A stretch of 24,191 nucleotides of DNA from a virus, in the IMG/VR virus record IMGVR_UViG_3300037508_000116, positions 1-24,191 of that record. The stretch is one strand, 5' to 3'. The position numbers and the translations under genes are program-made. Positions 16,747 through 23,075 of this stretch are shown here, one piece after another. How positions within the stretch are numbered: the first letter of the stretch is position 1; each line of letters opens with the position of its first letter. The notes under the pieces are model-generated. The model searched no databases and was not told where the DNA came from. It saw only the letters and a program-made list of their open reading frames with translations.

Positions 16747-17367
16747 TTATGCTGGGATAGTACGATCTACGATCTTACCATACGAAGCAGCGTCATTTGG
16801 AAGAAGGCGGAATGAAACTTCAAACATTGTAGCCTCATCACGCTTTGCAGATACAGTTACATTCTCAATTGAGAGTGCACGGTATGCTACATAAACTCTT
16901 TCAATCTGATCCGAAGCAGCACATTCTCCAGTTCCTGGACCAACCGCTACCAAACCACGCTCGACTGGGCATTCGCCGATGTCTCCTGCAGAAAGGTTTA
17001 ATGTTGGGTTGCCTGAGACTGTTGTCAAATCGCCATCGCTGCTTGCAAGTGCGAAAAGAAGATTCTCAAGTGTTGACTCAGCAAATGTAGTATTTAGGTT
17101 AACCTGCATACCTTGCTTGTACAACTTAGCAACGTCAAGAACCTGGTCTACCTGCACTTCACCGAAGTCAGGCTGGAATTGAATCTCAAGACCATTCATT
17201 GTGTAACCAACGTTACGGAAGTCTGCGTGATCTTCAAGGGTATCCTTGTAAGATGTGCCTGCTACGTACGCTGGTAAATCACCATCAGCAAGTACGCCGT
17301 CCTCATATGTGAAGAGAGCGGCAGCACCAACGATAATGTTATTGCTTGTACCACGAGTATAAGCCAT
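16747..17367 (-). CDS. major tail tube protein
   Basis: The protein has 206 residues and lies between the tail terminator and the chaperones, the standard location of the tube subunit. The sequence reads as a beta-barrel: the start MAYTRGTSNNIIVGAAALFT, then YTMNGLEIQFQPDFGEVQVD, QGMQVNLNTTFAES, a Gly/Cys-containing loop region at about 120-150, and a closing IENVTVSAKRDEATMFEVSFRLLPND. This pattern of a GLEI.F.P...EV..D strand followed by a C-terminal sandwich is typical of siphophage tube proteins, which stack as hexamer rings. The gene has a good ribosome binding site (AGAGGTG), its own downstream terminator and a hairpin upstream, as expected for a very abundant protein. Codons look somewhat more GC-rich than in the tail tip genes, as in the capsid gene. 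Confidence 0.85.
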   Translation of the reverse strand: MAYTRGTSNNIIVGAAALFTYEDGVLADGDLPAYVAGTSYKDTLEDHADFRNVGYTMNGLEIQFQPDFGEVQVDQVLDVAKLYKQGMQVNLNTTFAESTLENLLFALASSDGDLTTVSGNPTLNLSAGDIGECPVERGLVAVGPGTGECAASDQIERVYVAYRALSIENVTVSAKRDEATMFEVSFRLLPNDAASYGKIVDRTIPA

Positions 17368-17397
17368 TTATTTCACCTCTTTATTTTTCTAGAAATT

Positions 17398-17436
17398 AAA
17401 AGGCGTGTTTCCTCATTGATAAGTATACAGCCTTTT
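17398..17436 (-). terminator. hairpin between tail terminator gene and tube gene
   Basis: On the minus strand AAAAGGC (17436-17430) pairs perfectly with GCCTTTT (17404-17398) over a 25-base loop. The first arm overlaps the TAA stop of the 17435-17959 gene. The U stretch is part of the second arm and continues only as AATTT, so it may be a weak terminator or an mRNA-stabilising hairpin. Confidence 0.45.
17422..17427 (-). promoter_or_regulatory. weak -10 candidate for the tube gene
   Basis: TATACT reads on the minus strand inside the loop of the hairpin at 17398-17436. Transcription would begin near 17415, and the resulting RNA would lack the first hairpin arm. No -35 and no correctly placed TG were found, so support is thin. 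The main argument is that a highly expressed gene flanked by two hairpins should have its own promoter. Confidence 0.25.
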
Positions 17437-17959
17437 ATGAAAGGATTTCTGTGTCTTGATGATAATCATAATCAATAATAATCTTATTTCCAGCATAAGT
17501 CCTAGCAGTACCAAAGTCTACTATATCTCGTGCCTCTTCTAGATGGTATATCTTAAAGTTATGGAAGAAGAATTTACACTGTAATTCTTCACCCTCAACC
17601 TCTATTGTTTTTCCTCTAGCCCATGAGTTTATTTCTTGAGCCGTTTCATCGCCACGATCCATAAATCTTAAGACGGCTTCTTGAATTTTAATCATAGTTA
17701 TGTTTGGTTGTGATCCAGAAGCATAAAAATAATATAGTATCTGCTCACATCTTATGTGTGGAAATGGACCTCTACGCATTCTAAACATTCTGTCCCAAAC
17801 TGCCATAGACCCCTCTTCTGGAAATTGTGTCTGAAGAGTTTCTATTGTTGACGGCCCTGTTGGAAAAAATGGAACAACAATGTCTGCAAAACCCTCTATT
17901 TTTTCTTTTAAATATGTATTAATCCATAAAACTGGTGTATTCAATAAAGATACTGACAT
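17435..17959 (-). CDS. tail terminator protein
   Basis: The protein has 174 residues and lies last in the neck block, directly before the tail tube gene, the expected place of the tail terminator that caps the tube and joins it to the head. It is alpha/beta in pattern: an N-terminal helix (TPVLWINTYLKEKIEGFADI), a strand with VVPFFPTGP, then RRGPFPHIRCEQILYYFYA and a helix IKIQEAVLRFMDR. The C-terminal half has strands CKFFFHNFKIYHL and NKIIIDYDYHQD. The PxxPHI.CEQILY.FYA stretch resembles siphophage tail-completion proteins that I have seen described as type-1 neck components. The start shares a base with the upstream stop (TAATG). The assignment is by position and general pattern. Confidence 0.65.
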   Translation of the reverse strand: MSVSLLNTPVLWINTYLKEKIEGFADIVVPFFPTGPSTIETLQTQFPEEGSMAVWDRMFRMRRGPFPHIRCEQILYYFYASGSQPNITMIKIQEAVLRFMDRGDETAQEINSWARGKTIEVEGEELQCKFFFHNFKIYHLEEARDIVDFGTARTYAGNKIIIDYDYHQDTEILS

Positions 17960-18633
17960 TATCTACCAACTCCTGCATTCGCTATCCAGCGATATCCTGT
18001 TTCATAGCCTTTTGTTTTTCCGCCACGCTTACCAGCGGATAAATTCTTTTTATATGCTATTGGATTTTCTAAATATTTAGCAATCCCGCTAACTCTTAAA
18101 AATGCCTGTGTAAAAAATCTATTAAAAAATGAATCAAATACTTTTTCAAATCCACCCTGCACTGCATCTCCTCCAGGGTTTAAAACTTCAATTGGTTGTC
18201 TTGTAAATATTGTTTCTCCATTTATCTCAAATGCCAATGCCTGTGCTCTTTTAGGAATAATAGTAACTGGAATTCCTTGTTCCATAATTCTAGCCTTATC
18301 ATAAAATGGAACACGTGATCCATTTTTAATAGATGTTGACTGTTTAAATGTTGATCTAAAAGAAAGTCCTATTTGACTTGTTACATATTGTATGTCAAAT
18401 AATCTAGAATTTGGGCTTCCTGTCTGATTCCATTCATAAATATGGTGAAGCATTTCTGGATTAACTCTAGCATTTGAATCTATATACTCTTTCATTAGTT
18501 CTACTGTTTCTAGTCCAATAGTATTCAAGAATGCTTTTTTACCGCCTTGAATTCCCTCAACATATCCAACAGAATAATCTATAATGTTTTTCATGTCTTT
18601 ACGAAATGCAGTGTTGTTGAATACAACTCTCAT
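17959..18633 (-). CDS. neck or head-tail joining protein (HK97 gp10-like)
   Basis: The protein has 224 residues. It lies between the stopper and the tail terminator, where many siphophages encode a gp10-like joining protein. The N-terminal 70 residues are helical with an F...GKKAF....GLETVELMKEYID segment. The middle has GLSFRSTFKQS and PFYDKARIMEQGIPVTIIPK, and then ALAFEINGETIFTRQP, which resembles the glycine-bordered strands of this family, including the FT(R)QP..VLNPG turn. A basic C-terminal tail (KKNLSAGKRGGKTKGYETGY) may contact DNA or a neighbour. It starts inside the stop of the preceding gene (ATGA). The ribosome binding site is weak, so translation is likely coupled. Confidence 0.65.
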   Translation of the reverse strand: MRVVFNNTAFRKDMKNIIDYSVGYVEGIQGGKKAFLNTIGLETVELMKEYIDSNARVNPEMLHHIYEWNQTGSPNSRLFDIQYVTSQIGLSFRSTFKQSTSIKNGSRVPFYDKARIMEQGIPVTIIPKRAQALAFEINGETIFTRQPIEVLNPGGDAVQGGFEKVFDSFFNRFFTQAFLRVSGIAKYLENPIAYKKNLSAGKRGGKTKGYETGYRWIANAGVGR

Positions 18634-19079
18634 ACATCTACCGCCTGATTTTCAGATCTGCGAAGAACAAGTTTATAATACTCTACATTTCCAAATGGTC
18701 CCGTAAATGGATCTTGTGTTGCTATTTCAAATATTGTAGACTTTCCTGCACGTGGTCCAGAGGTTTCTAAATAAATTTCATTACAATTTTTGTCTTTAAT
18801 ATTTGTGATGATAACATTGGTTACAGAATTTCTTGCTTCAAGACTAGATATTCTTATATCTGTTTTACATCTTCCAAGTAACAATTTATCTTGCGTAATA
18901 TTAATATTTGGAGTTACCTCTTCTTTAAATGCTGTTCCTGCTGAAGTGAACGAACATGCAATTGTTCTGTCTAGTATCCAAGTCTTTTTAACATTTCCAT
19001 ATGCGCCCTGCTCAACAATTGGGTGATATACGTCTGCTTGCATAGGAAATGCGAAGTCTGGAGTTTCGCATATAACCAT
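18630..19079 (-). CDS. head closure (stopper) protein
   Basis: The protein has 149 residues and is the second gene after the head-tail connector, where the stopper that holds packaged DNA normally lies. It is beta-rich: an N-terminal ADVYHPIVEQGAYGNVKKTW, then DRTIACSFTSAG, a disordered-looking middle, DKLLLGRCKTDIRISS, VTNVIITNIKDKN, and a C-terminal strand YYKLVLRRSE. The pattern of a strand with D..R.I.CSF, then a (V/I)(T/N).(V)(I/L)(I)TNI strand, is typical of phage head closure proteins. The start shares a base with the connector stop (TAATG), and the stop overlaps the next start by four bases. No conserved catalytic residue is expected for this structural role. Confidence 0.65.
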   Translation of the reverse strand: MVICETPDFAFPMQADVYHPIVEQGAYGNVKKTWILDRTIACSFTSAGTAFKEEVTPNINITQDKLLLGRCKTDIRISSLEARNSVTNVIITNIKDKNCNEIYLETSGPRAGKSTIFEIATQDPFTGPFGNVEYYKLVLRRSENQAVDV

Positions 19080-19957
19080 TATAGTACCCCGACGAACTCA
19101 ATCGGTTTGCGATATTTATCAAGTATCTTGTCTACAATTAAATTGCCAGTACCTTCAAATACTGCTCTATCAAACTGAATTCTAAATTGATCTGTATTAT
19201 AGGCACCAATATAGCGCTTATAATAATCTAACTTACCACAATCGATGTCATGAATAAGTAACTCTGTTGCCCTTACAATATCAGATGGCACCTTGCTATA
19301 TCCTACTTCTAAAACAACCGTATAGTCCCATGTTTTTGGAAATCCTCGTGCAGAATAATCAAGTTCTGTAATATCTGTTGGTGAGGCTGGCAATAAAATA
19401 CGAGCAGACTCATCTCTATTTATTGCATCATTAAATGTCATAGTGATTGCAGATCCATCTGGAATAATCTCAAATGCTGAAACAGAATTTTCTAAATCAT
19501 CTGCATCATAAAGCAATACATTATTTTCATAAACCTTTAAAACTTTTTTAGCATCTACCCAAATAGGAAGATAATCTGTGCCTTGACCTGTTGTTTGAAT
19601 TATTTTTTTCTTGTAATAAAATTCTACATCACATACAGAGTCTATAATTGCTCTGGCTAATTCTTCATTAGAAGCATAAGTTAAAACTTCACTGGCTGTA
19701 GTTCCGTGATCATTTGGATTGATGTATGGACGAACTACATCAATAAAATATTCATCTCCGTCAATTTCTATTTTATATTCTGTATCATATTTTGAAGATA
19801 GTGGTATTACAACTTTTGAACTTGCATTAGAAGTAATTGAACCCTCTACAACTGAAGAGTCCGCCATATCTGTAATAGTATAATCATATTCTGTGGATAC
19901 AGATCCAACATCTAAAGTTACACTTAAATTATATGGCGGTACTCTCAGAATTTGCAT
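19079..19957 (-). CDS. head-tail connector (adaptor) protein with N-terminal beta domain
   Basis: The protein has 292 residues. The last 75 (VPSDIVRATELLIHDIDCGK and the following LDYYKRYIGAYNTDQFRIQF segment) match the helical adaptor protein, which attaches to the portal: a helix with an IVRAT..LI.DI motif, a linker, and a C-terminal VDKILDKYRKP helix. This adaptor core is usually only about 100 residues long. Here about 200 residues of beta-rich sequence precede it (PYNLSVTLDVGSVSTEY, SSKYDTEYKIEIDGDEYFID and more), a marked enlargement. The N-terminal part may be a neck ring or fibre anchor. The stop of the upstream gene is directly adjacent to the ATG, and an AGGAG lies further upstream. 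Confidence 0.72.
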   Translation of the reverse strand: MQILRVPPYNLSVTLDVGSVSTEYDYTITDMADSSVVEGSITSNASSKVVIPLSSKYDTEYKIEIDGDEYFIDVVRPYINPNDHGTTASEVLTYASNEELARAIIDSVCDVEFYYKKKIIQTTGQGTDYLPIWVDAKKVLKVYENNVLLYDADDLENSVSAFEIIPDGSAITMTFNDAINRDESARILLPASPTDITELDYSARGFPKTWDYTVVLEVGYSKVPSDIVRATELLIHDIDCGKLDYYKRYIGAYNTDQFRIQFDRAVFEGTGNLIVDKILDKYRKPIEFVGVL

Positions 19958-20443
19958 TTAGCGACCAAACTCCTTGGCTACTTCTTCTGGAGTAGCGAGT
20001 CTAATATGGCTACGCTCTAACCACTTTTCTGCTTGCTCTGGTGTAACAATGTTATATCCACGATATACCTTGCCGACTCCAGACCAACTTACATTCTTTG
20101 TAGAATGAATGGCAACTGTTTTATTTGATTTCTTAACAACAGTAGATGGCTTTTCAACCTTGCGCTCTACATGTGTTACTCCAATCACACCGTTGGCAAC
20201 CTGTCCAACAGCCTGTGCTGTATTTGATCCTCTAGCAAAGTCTGATGTAGTAATTGCATCTGTAGTTTCTGCAGCCTCAGTTACTGAAGCCTCAAAATTA
20301 TTTTCTGCTGCTACCTCTTCCACCTTTGTTTCTGGCATAGGAGCGTCCACAACTGCCTCATCAACAATTGGTGCTTCTACTGGAGCCTCTGGAGCAACAA
20401 AATTTTCTACTGGTGTCTCATTATTAAAATTATTTTCTTCCAT
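19958..20443 (-). CDS. small acidic head-region protein
   Basis: The protein has 161 residues. Residues 1-65 are low-complexity and acidic with many Glu, Ala, Val and Pro (for example PEAPVEAPIVDEAVVDAP), similar in composition to the acidic part of the scaffold domain. Residues about 108-161 are a compact basic-to-mixed domain: VAIHSTKNVSWSGVGKVYRG, YNIVTPEQAEKWLERSHIRL and ATPEEVAKEFGR. Similar C-terminal domains are found in other phages beside the capsid gene; I know no proven function, and it may be a minor head or portal-region factor. It starts the cluster of neck genes. It has a strong ribosome binding site (AGGAGG, then TAAAATA) and its own extended -10 just after the capsid hairpin. 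Confidence 0.7.
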   Translation of the reverse strand: MEENNFNNETPVENFVAPEAPVEAPIVDEAVVDAPMPETKVEEVAAENNFEASVTEAAETTDAITTSDFARGSNTAQAVGQVANGVIGVTHVERKVEKPSTVVKKSNKTVAIHSTKNVSWSGVGKVYRGYNIVTPEQAEKWLERSHIRLATPEEVAKEFGR

Positions 20444-20457
20444 TATTTTACCTCCTA

Positions 20458-20473
20458 TGTGACTATTATAACA
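20458..20473 (-). promoter_or_regulatory. extended -10 promoter for the neck operon, TGTTATAAT
   Basis: TGTTATAAT reads on the minus strand at 20473-20465, 12 bases after the capsid terminator arm. Transcription would start near 20458, just before the AGGAGG of the 161-residue gene. No -35 is evident. The motif has the same TGnTATAAT form as three others in this window. Confidence 0.55.
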
Positions 20474-20485
20474 GAATACTAAAGA

Positions 20486-20524
20486 TTAAGAGGGGGAGGA
20501 GAACTAGCCCCTGCCCCCTCTCAA
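20486..20524 (-). terminator. hairpin after the major capsid gene
   Basis: On the minus strand TTGAGAGGGGG (20524-20514) pairs with CCCCCTCTTAA (20496-20486), eleven pairs with one G-U. The loop can itself fold by AGGGG pairing with CTCCT. A strong U run is missing (TTAATCTTTAG), so termination may be partial. Its position 17 bases after the capsid stop matches the role seen for the tube-gene terminator. Confidence 0.65.
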
Positions 20525-20541
20525 AGGTTACTGATTACAGA

Positions 20542-21669
20542 TTATGCATCTGCAGCAGCGTCTGCCCATGCAATAGCGTCTTCTTCTTCCCATTGAATAC
20601 CGAAGCGAACGAACACAGTATATTCAATTGTGTCCTTCTTAGCAACATATTCACGGTTGACGACGATATCACGCTGGAAGCCCCATACACGGTTCTGTGG
20701 GAATGTCAAATCGACATATCCTTCAGGGTAGTAAGGAACTTCTTGGACATCAATTCCGAGAACACGAGTTGTACGTGCTCCACCGAATGTTTGGCCTTGA
20801 CCATCAAGGTATGCCTGTGTATTTGCATAGGTATTACCATTCTTGCCAAGTGCCTCAGCGATTGCATCAGACAATGTACCGTTATTCTTAACGATACCTG
20901 CGAATGCATCTGTACCTGCATAGAACTTAAGATTATTCTTAAGTGCACGATACTTACGTGGCATTGCAAGGATAATTTCCTGCATCTTTTCTGGAGTCCA
21001 TGCGTTGTCAGCAACTGTTACGGCTGCTTCATGTGAATCTCCATTGTCCTTGTGCTTCTTGATGAAGCCAGGCATGATTGAAAGGAATGGACCTGTTGTT
21101 CCATCTCCATTGATAGCAAGATCCTCAATATCGTTAGCAAAAGCATTGGTCATCAAGCGAACGAGATGATCTTCCAATGCACCTCCTTCGACATTGTCTT
21201 CAAGTGCTTCAGCAGAAACTTCCCAATCAAGACGAATTTTCTTGGTTGTAAGTTCTACCTTTGAGAATGTAGCACCAGTGTTTGTGTAGTTACCAACTGC
21301 CTGAGCAGCAGCACGAATAACACGCTCACCAACGTTAATCTTCTCTAGTTCCATACTGTTTGCTCTCATGGTCACACGACGACCATCTTGAGCAAGAATG
21401 GTTGCATCCCAAACATAATCGATAAAACGACGTGCCTGTTCAGGACGTAAAATTCCGCTTGCAGCATCACCCGAAGGATTTACGGCATTAGGACCAGTGG
21501 TTACTCCAAAGTTAGCATTTGGGATGTTACCAAGTGTATCTGCACCTGGATCTGTTACACCACCAACACCACCTGAAGCAAAAGCGCCTTGACCTTGATA
21601 AAGACCTGGTGCTGTTCCGCCTAGTTCGCCAGTTTCTCCTGGCTGGTTTTTCTTAATCTCTTCCGACAT
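20542..21669 (-). CDS. major capsid protein
   Basis: The protein has 375 residues. Residues 1-75 form a Gly/Pro-rich, probably flexible N-arm (LGGTAPGLYQGQGAFASGG and more), then LRPEQARRFIDYVWDATIL opens the fold. Recognisable HK97-fold features follow: a RVIRAAAQAV strand-helix, KVELTTKKIRLDWEVSAEAL, a peripheral LINxxxTNAFANDIEDLAINGDG helix and turn (here MTNAFANDIEDLAINGDGTT), a TPEKMQEIILAMPRKYR helix, LKFYAGTDAF, VLGIDVQEVPYYPEG, and a closing WGFQRDIVVNREYVAKK strand. The shell builds from this subunit. The site is TAGGAGGTGA with seven bases to the ATG, a near-perfect Shine-Dalgarno. The gene follows the protease and scaffold by 23 bases and ends at a hairpin, consistent with high expression. 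Confidence 0.93.
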   Translation of the reverse strand: MSEEIKKNQPGETGELGGTAPGLYQGQGAFASGGVGGVTDPGADTLGNIPNANFGVTTGPNAVNPSGDAASGILRPEQARRFIDYVWDATILAQDGRRVTMRANSMELEKINVGERVIRAAAQAVGNYTNTGATFSKVELTTKKIRLDWEVSAEALEDNVEGGALEDHLVRLMTNAFANDIEDLAINGDGTTGPFLSIMPGFIKKHKDNGDSHEAAVTVADNAWTPEKMQEIILAMPRKYRALKNNLKFYAGTDAFAGIVKNNGTLSDAIAEALGKNGNTYANTQAYLDGQGQTFGGARTTRVLGIDVQEVPYYPEGYVDLTFPQNRVWGFQRDIVVNREYVAKKDTIEYTVFVRFGIQWEEEDAIAWADAAADA

Positions 21670-21692
21670 ATTGTCACCTCCTAAGTGATTAC

Positions 21693-22259
21693 TTAATTAA
21701 ATAAGTCGGCTGTTTTGAGGAAACGTCCGCCCCATAGGGATTTTTCAACCATTTCTGGTTGTTCCTGTACGATCTCGCCTAGATCGCCAGACTTTCGGAA
21801 AGCGGTATCTGCTTCTACTGCATCAACTCGCTTACCAAACTTATCTACTTGTTCAACTGTTGCAGCAATGTCTTTGGCGACTGCATCAAGTGAACTCTTT
21901 ACTGCTGCTGTATCAACCTTTGTAGACTTAAGCATTTCTACTTCTGCCTGCAAAGATTTTACAGTTTCAACTAAATCGCTAAAGGCTGATGTAATTGTAT
22001 TCTTGATTTCTGCAACTGCTTCAACAATCGCTTCATCTGATTTAGATACTTCTGTAGCAACTTCTGCTGCTAGTGCTTCAACTGTTTCTTCAGCCTTTTC
22101 GACTACTTCTTCAGTCTGTGCAACTTCTTCAGTAACTGGAGCCTCTTCAGACTTTTCAGCAACTTCTGCAACAGGAGTTTCAACTACGGCATCTGCCTCT
22201 GGAGCGATCTCTTCTGACTTAATAACTTCGACTTCTTCAGTCTTTGTCTTTTTTGCCAT
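21693..22259 (-). CDS. nested in-frame scaffold protein
   Basis: Inside the protease gene, in the same frame, an ATG at 22257-22259 (MAKKTKTEEVEV...) is preceded by AAGGAGG at 22274-22268 with eight bases between, the best ribosome binding site of the head block after the capsid one. It would make a separate 188-residue protein comprising only the scaffold region: an acidic Glu/Ala/Val run, a coiled coil (TVKSLQAEVEMLKS) and a second helix (VEQVDKFGKRVDAVEAD). Lambda C/Nu3 and Mu I/Z use the same design, in which the scaffold is an internal in-frame product of the protease gene. The nested start falls exactly at the linker between the protease and the coiled region. Confidence 0.72.
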   Translation of the reverse strand: MAKKTKTEEVEVIKSEEIAPEADAVVETPVAEVAEKSEEAPVTEEVAQTEEVVEKAEETVEALAAEVATEVSKSDEAIVEAVAEIKNTITSAFSDLVETVKSLQAEVEMLKSTKVDTAAVKSSLDAVAKDIAATVEQVDKFGKRVDAVEADTAFRKSGDLGEIVQEQPEMVEKSLWGGRFLKTADLFN

Positions 22260-23009
22260 AGGATTATCCTCCTTGTTAATCTTAGCATCAATGCCTTTAG
22301 CACTATCTACTAAGAATTTGACTATATCCATTTTTTCGTTGTCTTCTTTTTCAACGAAACCTATATTCTTCATCGTATTACCAGTCACTGGACTTGTAAC
22401 TGATTCTTCATCTGAAACCATAACTAGTCCAGATTCCTCATCGTAAAAAACATTTTCAAGCGCAACATCTTGACCTTTAACAACTTCAATACCATCAACT
22501 TTTTCTACATGCATAATGTTTGCAAATTGATTTGCTGGTGAGTCTACTAATGATAATTCAACAAGATCATAATCTTTAATAATTCTAATTGTGGAATCTG
22601 ACTTCTCATCATAACCATCATCCCATTTATTCATTCTTCCACCAATTGAAAATCCTGTTAATGTACCGTCCAAAACTTTTTCCCATGTATCTTGTGCACC
22701 CTTAGAAACATATGCTGACACAAAAACTCCAGAATAAAACTTTTTAGATTCTGGATCAAAATATCTATCTTCTTTAAAGTTAACCATTTTGCCAACCGCT
22801 AGTGGCTGATGCATTTCACGAATGTTTCCACGAAACTTTGAAAATGCTTTCATTGATGCCTCTGCGGTAACTATATCGCCTTGCTTATCAATGTTATCAA
22901 GAGATGCAAAGCCAGAGACGATACGTCTCTCCTTATCAACCTTCGCAAATGGAAGGGAAAGCCTTACTGATTCTCCATCGGTATCCCAATGGGCTTTAGA
23001 TATAGTCAT
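21693..23009 (-). CDS. capsid maturation protease with fused scaffold domain
   Basis: The protein has 438 residues from ATG 23007-23009. Residues 1-165 are an XkdF-like (S78-type) prohead protease: RRIVSGFASLDNIDKQGDIV, EMHQPLAVG with a probable catalytic His67, GTLTGFSIGG with a probable nucleophile Ser121, and YDLVELSLVDSPAN with acidic residues near 151-156. Residues about 250-400 are an Ala/Glu/Val-rich, coiled-coil scaffold-like region. The C-terminus ends SLWGGRFLKTADLFN. In this family the protease trims scaffold and shell proteins. An earlier TTG at 23042 would add 11 residues, but it would lie in the promoter spacer and lacks a ribosome binding site, so ATG is preferred. The -10 lies 10 bases before the ATG, so translation is likely near-leaderless. 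Confidence 0.86.
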   Translation of the reverse strand: MTISKAHWDTDGESVRLSLPFAKVDKERRIVSGFASLDNIDKQGDIVTAEASMKAFSKFRGNIREMHQPLAVGKMVNFKEDRYFDPESKKFYSGVFVSAYVSKGAQDTWEKVLDGTLTGFSIGGRMNKWDDGYDEKSDSTIRIIKDYDLVELSLVDSPANQFANIMHVEKVDGIEVVKGQDVALENVFYDEESGLVMVSDEESVTSPVTGNTMKNIGFVEKEDNEKMDIVKFLVDSAKGIDAKINKEDNPMAKKTKTEEVEVIKSEEIAPEADAVVETPVAEVAEKSEEAPVTEEVAQTEEVVEKAEETVEALAAEVATEVSKSDEAIVEAVAEIKNTITSAFSDLVETVKSLQAEVEMLKSTKVDTAAVKSSLDAVAKDIAATVEQVDKFGKRVDAVEADTAFRKSGDLGEIVQEQPEMVEKSLWGGRFLKTADLFN

Positions 23010-23019
23010 ACTAGTATAT

Positions 23020-23049
23020 ATTATAGAGCCTTTTTTACACAAATGTTAA
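23020..23049 (-). promoter_or_regulatory. promoter of the protease-scaffold-capsid operon
   Basis: On the minus strand TTAACA (23049-23044) and TATAAT (23025-23020) are separated by 18 bases, one mismatch to the housekeeping consensus. Transcription would start near 23013, leaving about four bases before the ATG at 23009. It is the best -35/-10 pair seen in the window. It lies in the gap after the portal gene and overlaps two DnaA-box-like sites. Confidence 0.6.
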
Positions 23050-23075
23050 TAAATTGTGTATAAGGTTGTGGATAA
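23033..23075. other. cluster of DnaA-box-like 9-mers
   Basis: Within 43 bases the minus strand carries TTATCCACA (23075-23067), TTATACACA (23063-23055) and TTATTAACA (23052-23044), and the plus strand carries TTTTACACA (23033-23041). The first is the classical strongest DnaA box, and the second and fourth fit TTWTNCACA. The third has one mismatch and overlaps the -35 hexamer. Three same-strand copies are spaced by 12 and 11 bases. All lie in the gap between portal stop and protease start, free of coding constraint. The consensus is established knowledge; DnaA binding here is inferred. Confidence 0.5.

Noticed and set aside
20109-20462. Plus-strand frame of 117 codons.
   Set aside because: It is antisense to the acidic low-complexity gene, its low-complexity Ser/Thr/Ala content is a shadow, and it would cross the promoter region of that gene.
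21715-22446. Plus-strand reading frame of 243 codons opposite the scaffold region.
   Set aside because: The Ser/Thr/Ala-rich sequence is the complement of an Ala/Glu/Val repeat-like coding region; such regions often leave the opposite strand free of stops.
23010-23042. TTG start at 23042 giving an 11-residue extension of the protease.
   Set aside because: There is no ribosome binding site, and it would lie between the -35 and -10 of the likely promoter; the family pattern begins well after the ATG at 23009.
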